Shown: one piece after another, positions 16,760 to 25,168 of the stretch | How positions within the stretch are numbered: the stretch's first letter is position 1 | Layout: each line of letters begins with the position of its first letter | Source: Rubrobacter_A sp965214435 | GTDB taxonomy: Bacteria; Actinomycetota; Rubrobacteria; Rubrobacterales; Rubrobacteraceae | Direction of reading: 5' to 3' | Length of the DNA: 64,000 nucleotides | Assembly: GCA_965214435.1 (NCBI GenBank) | Contig: OZ243960.1 | Coordinates: 3,224,001 to 3,288,000, forward strand | Translations under genes and position numbers: made by a program | Notes under the pieces: generated by a model | Seen by the model: only the letters and a program-made list of their open reading frames with translations | What the model was told of the DNA's origin: nothing | The model's database searches: none

Positions 16760-16763
16760 CGGC

Positions 16764-17483
16764 CTAGCCTCTCCTCTGCCGGGCGGCTTCGTAGAGCAGG
16801 ACCGCCGCCGCCACGGAGACGTTCAACGAAGAGACGGCCCCGGCCATCGGGACGGAGACCGTCCCGTCGCAAGCCTCCCGCACGAGCCGCCGGACGCCCC
16901 GGCCCTCGCTCCCGAAGACCAGCCCGACCGGACCTGCAAGGTCCAGGCCGGTGTAAACGTCCCTACCTCCGCCTTCGGCGGCGTACACCCATAAGCCAGC
17001 CTTTTTCATGCGCTCGATAGCCCGCCGGAGGTTGGTTTCCCGCACCACCCGGACCCGCTCGCTGGCCCCGGCGCTCGCCTTTACCGCCACCGCCGTTACG
17101 CCGGCAGCCCGGTCTTTCGGGAGGACCACCCCGCTCGCCCCCGCCCCGTCGGCGACCCGCAAGACCGCGCCCAGGTTACGCGGGTCCGTTACCCCGTCGA
17201 GGACCACGACCAGCGGCGTCTCGGCCGCCAGAAGCTCATCGAGCCCCGAGTACGGGTAGGAGCCGACGCGGGCCGCAACACCCTGGTGTACGCCGCCGGA
17301 GGCCAACTCCTCAACTTTCTCGCGCGGGACGCTTTTCACCGCTACCCCGCGCTCCCCGGCCGCGGAGGCGACCTCCCGGCTCTCTCCCGCTACGAGAACC
17401 TCGCGAACCTCGCGCCGGCGGCTCTTGAGAGCCTCGATCACCGGCCGCACCCCGTAAACTACCTCGCCTTTCACGGGGCGCAA
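16764..17483 (-). CDS. rlmB: 23S rRNA 2'-O-methyltransferase RlmB (TrmH/SpoU family)
   Basis: RlmB methylates the ribose of a conserved guanosine in 23S rRNA domain V using S-adenosylmethionine. The 239-residue product has an N-terminal substrate-binding region (VVYGVRPVIEALKSRRREV) and a C-terminal SPOUT domain. SPOUT motif 1 is DGVTDPRNLGAVLR, motif 2 is GLVFGSEGRGVR and motif 3 is SVPMAGAVSSLNVSVAAAV. It starts 6 bases after the cysS stop, in an operon with cysS and the NYN nuclease. Confidence 0.94.
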   Translation of the reverse strand: MRPVKGEVVYGVRPVIEALKSRRREVREVLVAGESREVASAAGERGVAVKSVPREKVEELASGGVHQGVAARVGSYPYSGLDELLAAETPLVVVLDGVTDPRNLGAVLRVADGAGASGVVLPKDRAAGVTAVAVKASAGASERVRVVRETNLRRAIERMKKAGLWVYAAEGGGRDVYTGLDLAGPVGLVFGSEGRGVRRLVREACDGTVSVPMAGAVSSLNVSVAAAVLLYEAARQRRG

Positions 17484-17489
17484 CCCTGG

Positions 17490-18923
17490 CTACCGGCGGC
17501 GGACAAAAGGACCTTCGGAAGAATCTTCGATGCTCCAACCCTCGGCGGCAAGCTCGTCCCGCAGACGGTCGGCCTGAGGCCAGTCCCTCTTCTGGCGCGC
17601 GAGGTCCCTTTCCGCGACCCGGCTGAGGACCGCTTCGCCAGGGTCCTCCTCGTACCGGACCCGAACTCCGCCAACCTCGGTAGAAGATTCCGTAGGGAGA
17701 TCAAACCCAAGCGTCGTCAGAACCTCGCCGAGCACCTCCGCCAGCGAAGCAAAACCAGCATCCTCCGTCGGGCGTTCGGACACCTCCTGAGCCGCGCGCC
17801 CGGCGGTCCCGAAAGCGGCGGCTATAACCTCCGGGGTATTGAGGTCGTCCTGCATGGCGGCGTCGAACCGCTCGCGCAACCCGACGGCCAGTTCGTCCGA
17901 GAGCGGGGAAGAAGTTTCCGATGCCGCAAGCTGGCGGTAGAGCCGGAGCAGACGCTCGTAAGAGCGCTTTTTCTCGGCCAGGATATCTTTGGAGTAGTCT
18001 ATCGGCTGCGAGTAGTGGCTCTGGAGGAACCACATCCGCAGGGCGTTGCGGCCGTAGCGTTCGACCGCCTCCCCCACACCTACGACGTTGCCCAGAGACT
18101 TCGACATCTTGTCACCGGCCCCGTCTAAAACGAAGTTGACCATCCCGTGGTGGGCCCAGGCCCGGACGAAAGTATTCTCCGGGTGGGCACCGGCGCTCTG
18201 GGCGAGCTCGTTCTCGTGGTGCGGAAAGCGCAGGTCGGTGCCGCCGCCGTGGATGTCGGCCCCGCCGGGCAGATGCTTCTCGACCATCGCCGAGCACTCG
18301 ATGTGCCACCCCGGCCGCCCCGGCCCCCACGGGCTCTTCCACGAGGGCTCGCCGGGCTTGGACGCCTTCCACAGCGTAAAGTCCAGCGGGCTCTCCTTAC
18401 CCCCGGAAGCCCCCTTCTCGGTGTCGCGCATCTCCTTTGGGCGCTGGCGGCTCAGGCGTCCGTACTCCGGGAAGCTCTCGACGCGGTAGTAGACGTCGCT
18501 GTGGCCGGGCTCGCCACCGGCGTAGGCGTGGCCCTGGTAGATCAGGTCTTGTATGAGCGATACCATCTCCGGTATGTGCTCCGTCGCCCGCGGCTCGACG
18601 TCCGGCAGGTTTACCCCGAGCAGGGCGAGCTTCTCGTGGAAAGAGTCCGTGTAGCGCCGGACGACCTCTTTCCAGGAGACGCCCTCTTCGTTGGAGCGGG
18701 CGATGATCTTGTCTTCAATATCCGTTATGTTCTGCACAAAAGTCACGCCGTAGCCCCGGTTCTTTAGGTACCGCGCCACCACGTCCCAGAAAAGCGGCGC
18801 CCGCGCGTTACCGATGTGGATGTCGTTGTAGACCGTAGGTCCACAGACGTAGAGCCCGACGCTCCCGTCAGCCCCGACCTCGACGTTCTCTCCACTCAAC
18901 GTGTCGTGTACCCGTACGCTCAT
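17490..18923 (-). CDS. cysS: Cysteinyl-tRNA synthetase
   Basis: This class I synthetase charges tRNA-Cys. The product is 477 residues. Zinc ligand C28 lies in YVCGPTVYNDIHIGN, which includes the HIGH-type motif at residues 36-39. HIECSAM supplies another zinc cysteine, and DKMSKSLGN is the KMSKS loop. A DALR-type helical domain closes the C-terminus. The ATG at 18923 is preceded by a promoter -10 element exactly six bases upstream, so the message is probably leaderless. In Bacillus it is also followed by rlmB and yacP. Confidence 0.97.
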   Translation of the reverse strand: MSVRVHDTLSGENVEVGADGSVGLYVCGPTVYNDIHIGNARAPLFWDVVARYLKNRGYGVTFVQNITDIEDKIIARSNEEGVSWKEVVRRYTDSFHEKLALLGVNLPDVEPRATEHIPEMVSLIQDLIYQGHAYAGGEPGHSDVYYRVESFPEYGRLSRQRPKEMRDTEKGASGGKESPLDFTLWKASKPGEPSWKSPWGPGRPGWHIECSAMVEKHLPGGADIHGGGTDLRFPHHENELAQSAGAHPENTFVRAWAHHGMVNFVLDGAGDKMSKSLGNVVGVGEAVERYGRNALRMWFLQSHYSQPIDYSKDILAEKKRSYERLLRLYRQLAASETSSPLSDELAVGLRERFDAAMQDDLNTPEVIAAAFGTAGRAAQEVSERPTEDAGFASLAEVLGEVLTTLGFDLPTESSTEVGGVRVRYEEDPGEAVLSRVAERDLARQKRDWPQADRLRDELAAEGWSIEDSSEGPFVRRR

Positions 18924-18929
18924 GCCCCT

Positions 18930-18958
18930 AGTCTAGCCGCTCTCCACCACTCTGTCCG
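18930..18958 (-). promoter_or_regulatory. Candidate cysS promoter giving a leaderless mRNA
   Basis: CGGACA (18958-18953), a 17-base spacer and TAGACT (18935-18930) are followed by six bases and the cysS ATG. Transcription would start at or within a base or two of the start codon. An AGGGG between -10 and ATG is too close to serve as a normal ribosome-binding site. Confidence 0.45.
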
Positions 18959-19034
18959 TCCGAAATTTGCGTAGATCCGGCCTCTAAAAGTAGTATGAGG
19001 CACGAGAGGTACGGGTACATCGAAAGGAGCTAGG

Positions 19035-19442
19035 ATGGACCTGCTAAAGAACTTCCTGCACAACATACGGGGTGCTCAGCCCCGGAAGACCACCGTCCCG
19101 GACGAAGAGCGGCCGGAGCCTGTCTGGAAGCGGGTTCTCCAGTTCGTACCAGGAATAAGCTTTATCCTGGTTGTGGCGCTGGTCGTCAACCGCTGGTTCG
19201 GTCTTGTAGAGGTACCCGGCTGGCTAGATGGGGCGACATTTGTCCTGGCTATCGCCGGGGTGTTTATTCAGTTGCTGCTCCACGAGAACGGAGAGAAAGA
19301 AGGCCCAGATAAAGACTGGGAAGGCCGCAGGGAGCGGGTCCACGCCCGCGCGGAACGTAAGCATCGGGAGAAGGAAGCCCCCGATGACCTCCTCACCTAC
19401 GGCTCTGACGACTACCGAAAAGACGACGGTGAACCACGATAG
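19035..19442 (+). CDS. Two-helix membrane protein of unknown function
   Basis: I do not recognise this gene. The 135-residue product has two adjacent hydrophobic segments (about residues 36-55, VLQFVPGISFILVVALVV, and 65-82, LDGATFVLAIAGVFIQLLL). A long, highly charged C-terminal tail rich in Glu, Lys, Arg and Asp follows. AAAGGAG five bases before the ATG at 19035 supports the start. It is divergent from cysS and convergent with gltX; its stop is immediately adjacent to the gltX stop with no intergenic base. Confidence 0.65.
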   Translation: MDLLKNFLHNIRGAQPRKTTVPDEERPEPVWKRVLQFVPGISFILVVALVVNRWFGLVEVPGWLDGATFVLAIAGVFIQLLLHENGEKEGPDKDWEGRRERVHARAERKHREKEAPDDLLTYGSDDYRKDDGEPR

Positions 19443-20735
19443 CTAGCGTAGAGTTTCTACAGCCCGTTGTATCCGGCGGCGGCTCTCTTCCGGGCCGAGA
19501 ACCGCGAAGAGGTAGGCCATCTCCGGTCCCCGGTCGCGGCCGGTAAGCGCCAGCCGCAGCGGGTGGAGCAGGTCGCGGGTCTTTATACCCACGTCCTTCG
19601 CCCACGAGCGCAGCTCCCGGATCAACTCGCGGGCATCTTCTAGGTCGCGCACTTCCTTTTCTGCGAGAAGGTATACGGTATGCTCGTAGACCTTTGTGCT
19701 CGACCCCGGAAGCTCGGATGTAAACGTGGCGGGCTCTACGGGAGCGGTAATTCGGCGTAAGAGCGCTGGCGCATCGGCTAGCGTCCGCAACTCGTCTCGG
19801 ATAGCCTCTACCGCGACGAGTTCCCGGCCTTCCGGCAAAGGTTCCTCCAGAAAAGGTTCCAGGCGTCGGCGCAACTCTTCCGCCGGCAGCCCGCGGATAC
19901 GCCGGGCGTTGGTGTAGAGGAGGCGGTCGGGGTCGAACGTCGCGGGGCTCGCGCCGAGCCGCGACGGGTTCCACCCGGCGGCGAGTTCCTCTAAAGAGGC
20001 GAAGTCTTCCCGGCCTTCCGGGTGCGACCAGCCGAGCAGGGCCAGGTACTCGGTCAGCGCCTCCGGTAGATATCCTTCCTCGCGGTAAGCCCCGACGCTC
20101 TCCGCGCCGTGGCGCTTGGAGAGCTTGCCGCCGTCCGGGCCGAGTATGAGCCCGAGGTGTAGAAAAGCCGGCTCCGGTAACCCGAGCGCCTCGTAGAGCA
20201 GTGTCTGGCGGGCCGTGTTTGAGAGATGCTCCTCACCCCGGATTACGTGCGTAATGCCCATCGCCGCGTCGTCTACCACGGCGGCGAAGTTGTACGACGG
20301 GCTTCCGTCGGACTTCAAGATCACAAAGTCCTCGACCTGTCCGAAAGAAACCTCTCCCCGCAACTCATCCTGGAAACTACCGCTCCTCGCGGCCGGACGG
20401 AGATACAGTGCCCTCCGTCCGGCCTCGTCGGTGGCCTCGTATGCGGAGCCGTCGGCGATTAAGCGCTCCGCCGCCCTTTCGTAGAACGCCGTCCGCTGGC
20501 TCTGGCGGTACGGTCCCTCATCGAAGGGGATGCCGAGCCAGGCCAGGTCTGCTAGTTGAGAGTCCTCAAAGTCGCGGGTGCTCCGCGACTGGTCGGTGTC
20601 TTCTATCCTCAGGATCAGGCTGCCGCCGGAGTACCGGGCGTAGAGGTAATTGAACAGCGCGGTACGGGCACCGCCGAGGTGCAGACGCCCGGTAGGGCTC
20701 GGCGCAAAGCGCACCCGGACCTCTCGCCTAACCAT
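19443..20735 (-). CDS. gltX: Glutamyl-tRNA synthetase
   Basis: This class I synthetase charges tRNA-Glu. From the ATG at 20735 (MVRREVRVRFAPSPTG) the product is 430 residues; the frame stays open 18 codons upstream, but those residues are not family-like. The HIGH motif reads HLGG (residues 19-22) and the KMSKS motif is KLSKR at about residue 203. GEEHLSNT and LGLILGPDG are also family signatures. The start overlaps the ispF stop by 8 bases, so the two are translationally coupled. Confidence 0.95.
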   Translation of the reverse strand: MVRREVRVRFAPSPTGRLHLGGARTALFNYLYARYSGGSLILRIEDTDQSRSTRDFEDSQLADLAWLGIPFDEGPYRQSQRTAFYERAAERLIADGSAYEATDEAGRRALYLRPAARSGSFQDELRGEVSFGQVEDFVILKSDGSPSYNFAAVVDDAAMGITHVIRGEEHLSNTARQTLLYEALGLPEPAFLHLGLILGPDGGKLSKRHGAESVGAYREEGYLPEALTEYLALLGWSHPEGREDFASLEELAAGWNPSRLGASPATFDPDRLLYTNARRIRGLPAEELRRRLEPFLEEPLPEGRELVAVEAIRDELRTLADAPALLRRITAPVEPATFTSELPGSSTKVYEHTVYLLAEKEVRDLEDARELIRELRSWAKDVGIKTRDLLHPLRLALTGRDRGPEMAYLFAVLGPEESRRRIQRAVETLR

Positions 20736-21240
20736 CGCTCCTTGCAGCCTCCAATAGACATACCGCCTGGGCGGCGATCCCCTCCCCACGGCCGGGAAAG
20801 CCCAGACGCTCGGTCGTGGTACCCCGCACGCCGACCTTTGAAGCTTCGACCCCGAGAGCCCGCGCCAGGTTCTCCCGCATACCGCCGCGGTGGTCCCGGA
20901 TCTTCGGCCGCTCGCAGATAACGACCGCGTCCACGTTCGACACCTCCCACGTCGTGCCCAACAGTTTCCGGGCTTCCCGCAGCAACTCTATAGAGTCCGC
21001 ATCTTTATAGCGCTCATCGGTGTCGGGGAAGTAGTGGCCTATATCCTCCAGGCCCGCAGCCCCGAGCAAGGCGTCGGTCACGGCGTGGGCTAGAACGTCG
21101 GCGTCTGAGTGGCCGGCCAGCCCCCGGTCAGAAGGGATCTCCATCCCACCGAGGACGAGCCGGCGGCTCTCGCCAACCGCGGCGAACGCGTGGGCGTCGA
21201 CGCCCAACCCTACTCGGAAGGCTCCGCCAGTGGGACTAAT
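20728..21240 (-). CDS. ispF: 2-C-methyl-D-erythritol 2,4-cyclodiphosphate synthase, probable ATT start
   Basis: IspF makes the cyclic diphosphate intermediate of the MEP isoprenoid pathway. Metal-binding DxH is in GVDAHAF, GHSDADVLAHAVTDALLG follows, and YFPDTDERYKDADS and the C-terminal TTTERLGFPGRGEGIAAQA are diagnostic. The first ordinary start (TTG 21207) would delete the FRVGLG strand just before the metal site. Upstream to the preceding stop (TAG) there is no ATG, GTG, TTG or CTG. ATT at 21240 has GGGAG six bases upstream and gives 170 residues. The start is therefore inference; the gene identity is firm. Confidence 0.92.
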   Translation of the reverse strand: MSPTGGAFRVGLGVDAHAFAAVGESRRLVLGGMEIPSDRGLAGHSDADVLAHAVTDALLGAAGLEDIGHYFPDTDERYKDADSIELLREARKLLGTTWEVSNVDAVVICERPKIRDHRGGMRENLARALGVEASKVGVRGTTTERLGFPGRGEGIAAQAVCLLEAARSDG

Positions 21241-21283
21241 CTCTAGCTCCCGTTTCTAGTAGCAAAACCCGAAAAACCTGGCT

Positions 21284-21988
21284 TCAAGAGTCGAAGTAGC
21301 GGTCTTTGCGGACCTTGAGTATGGCTTCGGCAAAAAAGAGGTCTTCCGGCGAGGTCAGCTTGATGTTGGTCTTTTCACCGGCCACCGTCTTTACCTCGCC
21401 GCCGGAACGTTCGACCAGAAAGGCGTCGTCGGTCGCGCCCTCGAAAAGGGCTTCGCTGGTGTAGAGCTTCTGTAACACTTCGAGGCGGAAAGCTTGCGGG
21501 GTCTGGGTAGCGTGTAGTTGGGTGCGGTCCAGAGTCTTCTGTACGGCGGAGTCTTCACCCACGACCTTTATCGTGTCGGAGACCGGCAGGGTCGGTACGA
21601 CGCCGTCGGGTACGGTCCCTTCACGGGCGGCCGAGATCACGCGGCGGATCAAGTCCGGAGAAGTCAGGCAACGGGAACCGTCGTGGATCAGGACCAGCGT
21701 TTCCGGGGCTTCGTCCAGAATACGAAGCCCGCTCATGGTCGAGTGCGAGCGGGTCTCTCCGGGCTCGGCGCACCCGGCGTACTTACTTATCTTCAGGTCG
21801 TGAGCGAGCGTCCGGATCCTCTTCTGATCGCCGACGGTGTAGATGCGCCGGATCTCCGGCGCGGCCTCAAAAGCCCGCAGGGTGTAACCGAGTGCCGGGG
21901 TCCCGAGCAGTTCTATAAACTGCTTTGGACGGCCCATCCGGCTCCCCATGCCGCCGGCCAGTACAAGTGCTACGGCCGGGGCGGTTAT
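21284..21988 (-). CDS. ispD: 2-C-methyl-D-erythritol 4-phosphate cytidylyltransferase, probable ATA start
   Basis: IspD makes CDP-methylerythritol in the MEP pathway. The nucleotide-binding start is AVALVLAGGMGSRMGRPKQFIEL; later motifs are VLIHDGSR, DTIKVV, TQTPQAFRLEVL and TDDAFLVERSGG. The first ATG (21949) lies inside the LAGGMGSRMG loop and would remove the first beta strand. The only upstream codon with a ribosome-binding site (GGAAGGA, six bases) is ATA at 21988, which overlaps the carD stop as ATAA, like the usual ATGA coupling. That gives 234 residues. TarI-like activity is possible but ispF next door favours IspD. Confidence 0.9.
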   Translation of the reverse strand: MTAPAVALVLAGGMGSRMGRPKQFIELLGTPALGYTLRAFEAAPEIRRIYTVGDQKRIRTLAHDLKISKYAGCAEPGETRSHSTMSGLRILDEAPETLVLIHDGSRCLTSPDLIRRVISAAREGTVPDGVVPTLPVSDTIKVVGEDSAVQKTLDRTQLHATQTPQAFRLEVLQKLYTSEALFEGATDDAFLVERSGGEVKTVAGEKTNIKLTSPEDLFFAEAILKVRKDRYFDS

Positions 21989-22554
21989 TCGTGGTCCTTC
22001 CCGCCGTCGAGGCTACCGTCGGGACTGAGAGCGCCGTCTACGAGCGACTCGGCTTCGGAGGCTCCTATCGCCTTGACTATCGCCACCTCGGAGACCAGGA
22101 TCTGGCGGGCTTTCAAGAGCATCGTGCGTTCCCCGGTCGAGAGGCCGTGGTCGGTGTTGTAGATATTCAGGTTACGCACCACCTCGGCGACCTGCACGAT
22201 CTCACCGCTCCGGATCTTCTCCCGGTTGTGCTTTAGACGGTGGTTCCAGTTGCTCGGCATCTCCGTGGCCCCGTCTCCGAGCACGTCGAGAGCACCCAGG
22301 ATATGCTCTTCATCGACGCAGGCCCGGAGCCCGGACGAGGTCACCGCCGGAACGCTCAAAGTAAGACCAGTGTCCGGAAGATCGACGATGTAGTAGCGGC
22401 GCATCTCGCCGAGAACCTCACGCTCCTCGGTGCCGCAGATACAACCCGCCCCGTGGCTCGGGTAGACCACGTGGTCACCCTCGCCGAAGCTCAGCACCTC
22501 GGGCGCTTCTTTAGCGGAACCGTTCTCGCGCGCGCCATCTTCATTCTCACTCAT
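21985..22554 (-). CDS. carD: CarD family transcriptional regulator
   Basis: CarD proteins bind the RNA polymerase beta subunit and stabilise open promoter complexes, notably at rRNA promoters. The 189-residue product has an N-terminal RNAP-interaction Tudor-like domain (FGEGDHVVYPSHGAGCICG, then RRYYIVDLPDTGLTLSVPA) and a C-terminal helical DNA-binding domain (NWNHRLKHNREKIRSGEIVQVAEVVRNL, then STGERTMLLKARQIL). It lies 2 bases after disA and overlaps ispD. CarD in front of ispD-ispF is also common in other actinobacteria. Confidence 0.94.
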   Translation of the reverse strand: MSENEDGARENGSAKEAPEVLSFGEGDHVVYPSHGAGCICGTEEREVLGEMRRYYIVDLPDTGLTLSVPAVTSSGLRACVDEEHILGALDVLGDGATEMPSNWNHRLKHNREKIRSGEIVQVAEVVRNLNIYNTDHGLSTGERTMLLKARQILVSEVAIVKAIGASEAESLVDGALSPDGSLDGGKDHE

Positions 22555-22556
22555 AT

Positions 22557-23642
22557 CTACATAGTCTCCTCGGAGGTTTCCAGATTTCCCTGACGCTCAA
22601 GGCTGCGGTGAATCGCCCGCGCCCGGGCCTGCCCGACGCCGTCAACGTCGTCGAGGTCTTCTTCGGAGGCGTCGAGCAGCCCTTCGAGCGACCCGAACTC
22701 CCGGATAAGGCGCTCAGCCACCCGCCGCGGCAGCCGTGGTACCCGCACGAGTTGGCGGTAGCCCCGGGGCTTTACCAGGATCTCCTGCGTCTGGCCGACC
22801 GACCCGTAGCCGAGAAGCTGGGTGATCTCCATGGTGTTAGAGAGTTGCTCGGGGGTAAAGTCACTGAGACGCTCCTTGACTTCCCGGTAGTCCACCTCCT
22901 CGTCGACGTAGTCCCGCAGGAGCGCGTCGTACTGCTCCGGGACGTTGTAGAAAGCCTGCTCCAGTTGCATCCGGACCAGACGTCCCTCACTACCAAGCTC
23001 CCGAACGTAGGCGGAAATCTCCTCCGCTATCCGCACGGAGTACTCGAACGTACTCACCGCCGCCACGACCTCCCGGAGCGCCACTACCCCCTCGTACTCG
23101 TGCAAAGTCAGTACCCGGGCTTCATCCCGCAGCCTCCGGGTAAACTTCTCCAGCGTGGCGAGCGCCGAGTTCGCCTTTGACAGCACCACCCCGATGTCTT
23201 CGAGGACGTGCGGCCCGTAAGGACCCTGGTACAGACTAACGACCCGTCGCCGCTCCGAGACCGCTATGACGAGGTCTCCGGTCTGCTGGGCGGTGCGGTG
23301 GGCCGTGAGGTGCCGCATGCCGGTCTCGGTCGACTCTAAGTCCGGGTCCGGGTTGAGCTGCACGTTTGCGTAGTGGATAACGGATATATCCGGGGAGACG
23401 ACGAGCGCCCCGTCCATCTTGGCAAGCTCGTAGAGGCGCATCGAAGTAAAATCGACCCCGATCCTCATGCCACCAGAGATCAACCGCAGACGCTCTAGCT
23501 TCTGCGGGTTAGCGACCACGATCAACGCCCCGTTCTGAGCCCGGATGACGTTGTCTATGCCGTTGCGTAGGCCCGTACCCGGTGCGACGAGCGCCAGCGC
23601 GTCAGCAAGGTCCGCCGGCAGGTTTCGGCGCTGAGGGCTCAC
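22557..23642 (-). CDS. disA: DNA integrity scanning protein DisA (diadenylate cyclase)
   Basis: DisA makes cyclic di-AMP and pauses at branched DNA. The 361-residue product has the DAC domain with DGALVV (about residues 76-81), a linker helical bundle, and a C-terminal helix-hairpin-helix domain (SLEGLLDASEEDLDDVDGVG). The second catalytic motif, normally TRHRTAE, reads MRHLTAH: the second arginine of RHR is leucine and the preceding threonine is methionine. Its start overlaps the radA stop by 4 bases. The clpC-radA-disA order matches Bacillus. Confidence 0.95.
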   Translation of the reverse strand: MSPQRRNLPADLADALALVAPGTGLRNGIDNVIRAQNGALIVVANPQKLERLRLISGGMRIGVDFTSMRLYELAKMDGALVVSPDISVIHYANVQLNPDPDLESTETGMRHLTAHRTAQQTGDLVIAVSERRRVVSLYQGPYGPHVLEDIGVVLSKANSALATLEKFTRRLRDEARVLTLHEYEGVVALREVVAAVSTFEYSVRIAEEISAYVRELGSEGRLVRMQLEQAFYNVPEQYDALLRDYVDEEVDYREVKERLSDFTPEQLSNTMEITQLLGYGSVGQTQEILVKPRGYRQLVRVPRLPRRVAERLIREFGSLEGLLDASEEDLDDVDGVGQARARAIHRSLERQGNLETSEETM

Positions 23643-25090
23643 AGAATGGCTGTCTCCACAGCCTCCGCGAGCGTTTTTACCTCGACCACCTCAACCTCCT
23701 TCCCGGCCCCGCCGTTTGCGGCGTTACCGGCTTTTGCACCGTTAGCGTTCACTGTAGTTTTACCACCCTGGGAGCCTCGGGACTTTCGAGACCCGCGCCG
23801 CGGCGCGCCCTCGGGGCCTACCACCCGGTCGAAACCCATCTTCGAAAGCTCCCCGACCCGCCGCGTGGCACCCGACACGTACCGCAGGTCGCCGGTCAGC
23901 CCCACCTCCCCAAAGCACGCCGTGCCGCCCCCCACGGGCCGGTCCCGGAAAGCGGAGGCGATGGCGAGCGCGACCCCGAGGTCCGCCGCGGGTTCTTCTA
24001 TCCTGACGCCGCCGGTTACGTTAACGTACACGTCGTGGTCCCCGAGCGAGAGCCCCGCCCTCCGGGAGAGCACGGCGCACAGCATATTCACCCGTCCGGT
24101 ATCCACCCCGTTCGCCACCCGGCGCGGGACCGAGAGCGGGCTCGGCGAAACCAGGCTCTCGACCTCCACGAGCATCGGCCGCGTCCCCTCCAGCAAACAC
24201 ACGGTGACGACCCCAGGTGGGATCCCACCCTCCCGGTTCGAGAGAAAGAATGCCGACGGGTCCTCGACCTCGACCATCCCCCCTCCGGTCATCTCAAAGA
24301 CGCCGACCTCGTTGGTCGAGCCGAACCGGTTTTTGAGCGCCCTCAAGACCCGGAAGGTCTGAAAACGGTCGCCCTCGAACTGCAACACCGTGTCCACCAT
24401 GTGCTCCAATACCCGCGGTCCGGCTATGGACCCCTCTTTTGTAACGTGCCCGACAAGCACCACGGCGATACCCTCGGCTTTAGCCAGCCGCATCAGGCGC
24501 GCAGCGCTCTCTCTGACCTGCCCCACGCTGCCCGGAGCCCCGGACAACTCTGGGGAGTAGAGTGTCTGTATAGAATCGACCACCGCAACCCGCGGTTGCT
24601 CGGCCAGGATCGTCGCCTCTATTACGTCAACGTCTGTCTCCGATAGTACCCGGAACCCAGCTTTTTCAACCCCGAGCCTGCGGGCGCTCAGGGCGACCTG
24701 CCGCGGCGACTCCTCCCCGGAGACCATAAGGCACTCTCCCCCGAGGTGTCCCATGACCTGCAAGAGCAGCGTGCTCTTCCCAATACCAGGTTCCCCGCCG
24801 ACGAGCGCCAGAGACCCCGGCACGATGCCGCCCCCCAGAACCCGGTTTAACTCCCCGACCCCGGTATCCAGCCGGCGCTCATCGTCGGTCGGTACCTCGC
24901 TTAGAGTCGTCGCGGCTCCCGCGGCGCGCTTGGGCCGTGAGGCCCGCTCGGCAAAGCCGGTAGCCTTTTTAACTTCCCCCCGGGCTTCTTCGACAAAGGT
25001 GCTCCACTCCCCGCACCCCGGACACCGCCCGAGCCACTTGGCCTCCGTATTGCCGCAGTTTGAACATACATAAACAGTTTTCGTAGCCAT
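23639..25090 (-). CDS. radA: DNA repair protein RadA (Sms)
   Basis: RadA is a RecA-related, DnaB-like branch-migration helicase. The 483-residue product has the N-terminal C4 zinc finger (C9, C12, C23, C26), Walker A GGEPGIGKST near residue 97, the RadA-specific KNRFG motif near residue 251 and a C-terminal Lon-protease-like domain. A low-complexity linker rich in Gly, Ala, Asn, Ser and Lys is inserted before the last 20 residues (about 24 codons around 23700-23790). The clpC terminator precedes it, and a -10 element six bases from the ATG suggests a leaderless mRNA. Confidence 0.96.
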   Translation of the reverse strand: MATKTVYVCSNCGNTEAKWLGRCPGCGEWSTFVEEARGEVKKATGFAERASRPKRAAGAATTLSEVPTDDERRLDTGVGELNRVLGGGIVPGSLALVGGEPGIGKSTLLLQVMGHLGGECLMVSGEESPRQVALSARRLGVEKAGFRVLSETDVDVIEATILAEQPRVAVVDSIQTLYSPELSGAPGSVGQVRESAARLMRLAKAEGIAVVLVGHVTKEGSIAGPRVLEHMVDTVLQFEGDRFQTFRVLRALKNRFGSTNEVGVFEMTGGGMVEVEDPSAFFLSNREGGIPPGVVTVCLLEGTRPMLVEVESLVSPSPLSVPRRVANGVDTGRVNMLCAVLSRRAGLSLGDHDVYVNVTGGVRIEEPAADLGVALAIASAFRDRPVGGGTACFGEVGLTGDLRYVSGATRRVGELSKMGFDRVVGPEGAPRRGSRKSRGSQGGKTTVNANGAKAGNAANGGAGKEVEVVEVKTLAEAVETAIL

Positions 25091-25096
25091 GAATTA

Positions 25097-25102
25097 ATTG
25101 TA
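25097..25102 (-). promoter_or_regulatory. -10 element of radA, leaderless arrangement
   Basis: TACAAT lies on the minus strand exactly six bases before the radA ATG (25090), directly after the clpC terminator. No Shine-Dalgarno sequence fits in the gap. I see no good -35 element. Confidence 0.5.
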
Positions 25103-25107
25103 CGGCA

Positions 25108-25145
25108 CAAAAAGGAAAAGCCGGGACGCTCATAGCGCCCCGGCT
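25108..25145 (-). terminator. Intrinsic terminator of clpC
   Basis: AGCCGGG-GCGC and GCGT-CCCGGCT form a long stem around TATGA, followed on the minus strand by TTTCCTTTTT. It separates clpC from radA, so radA needs its own promoter. Confidence 0.8.
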
Positions 25146-25168
25146 CCGTTGGTCAGTTTTGTGCCAGC

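Noticed and set aside
23582..24646. 354-codon plus-strand frame opposite radA
   Set aside because: It is a shadow of radA with low-complexity, Arg/Pro/His-rich translation.
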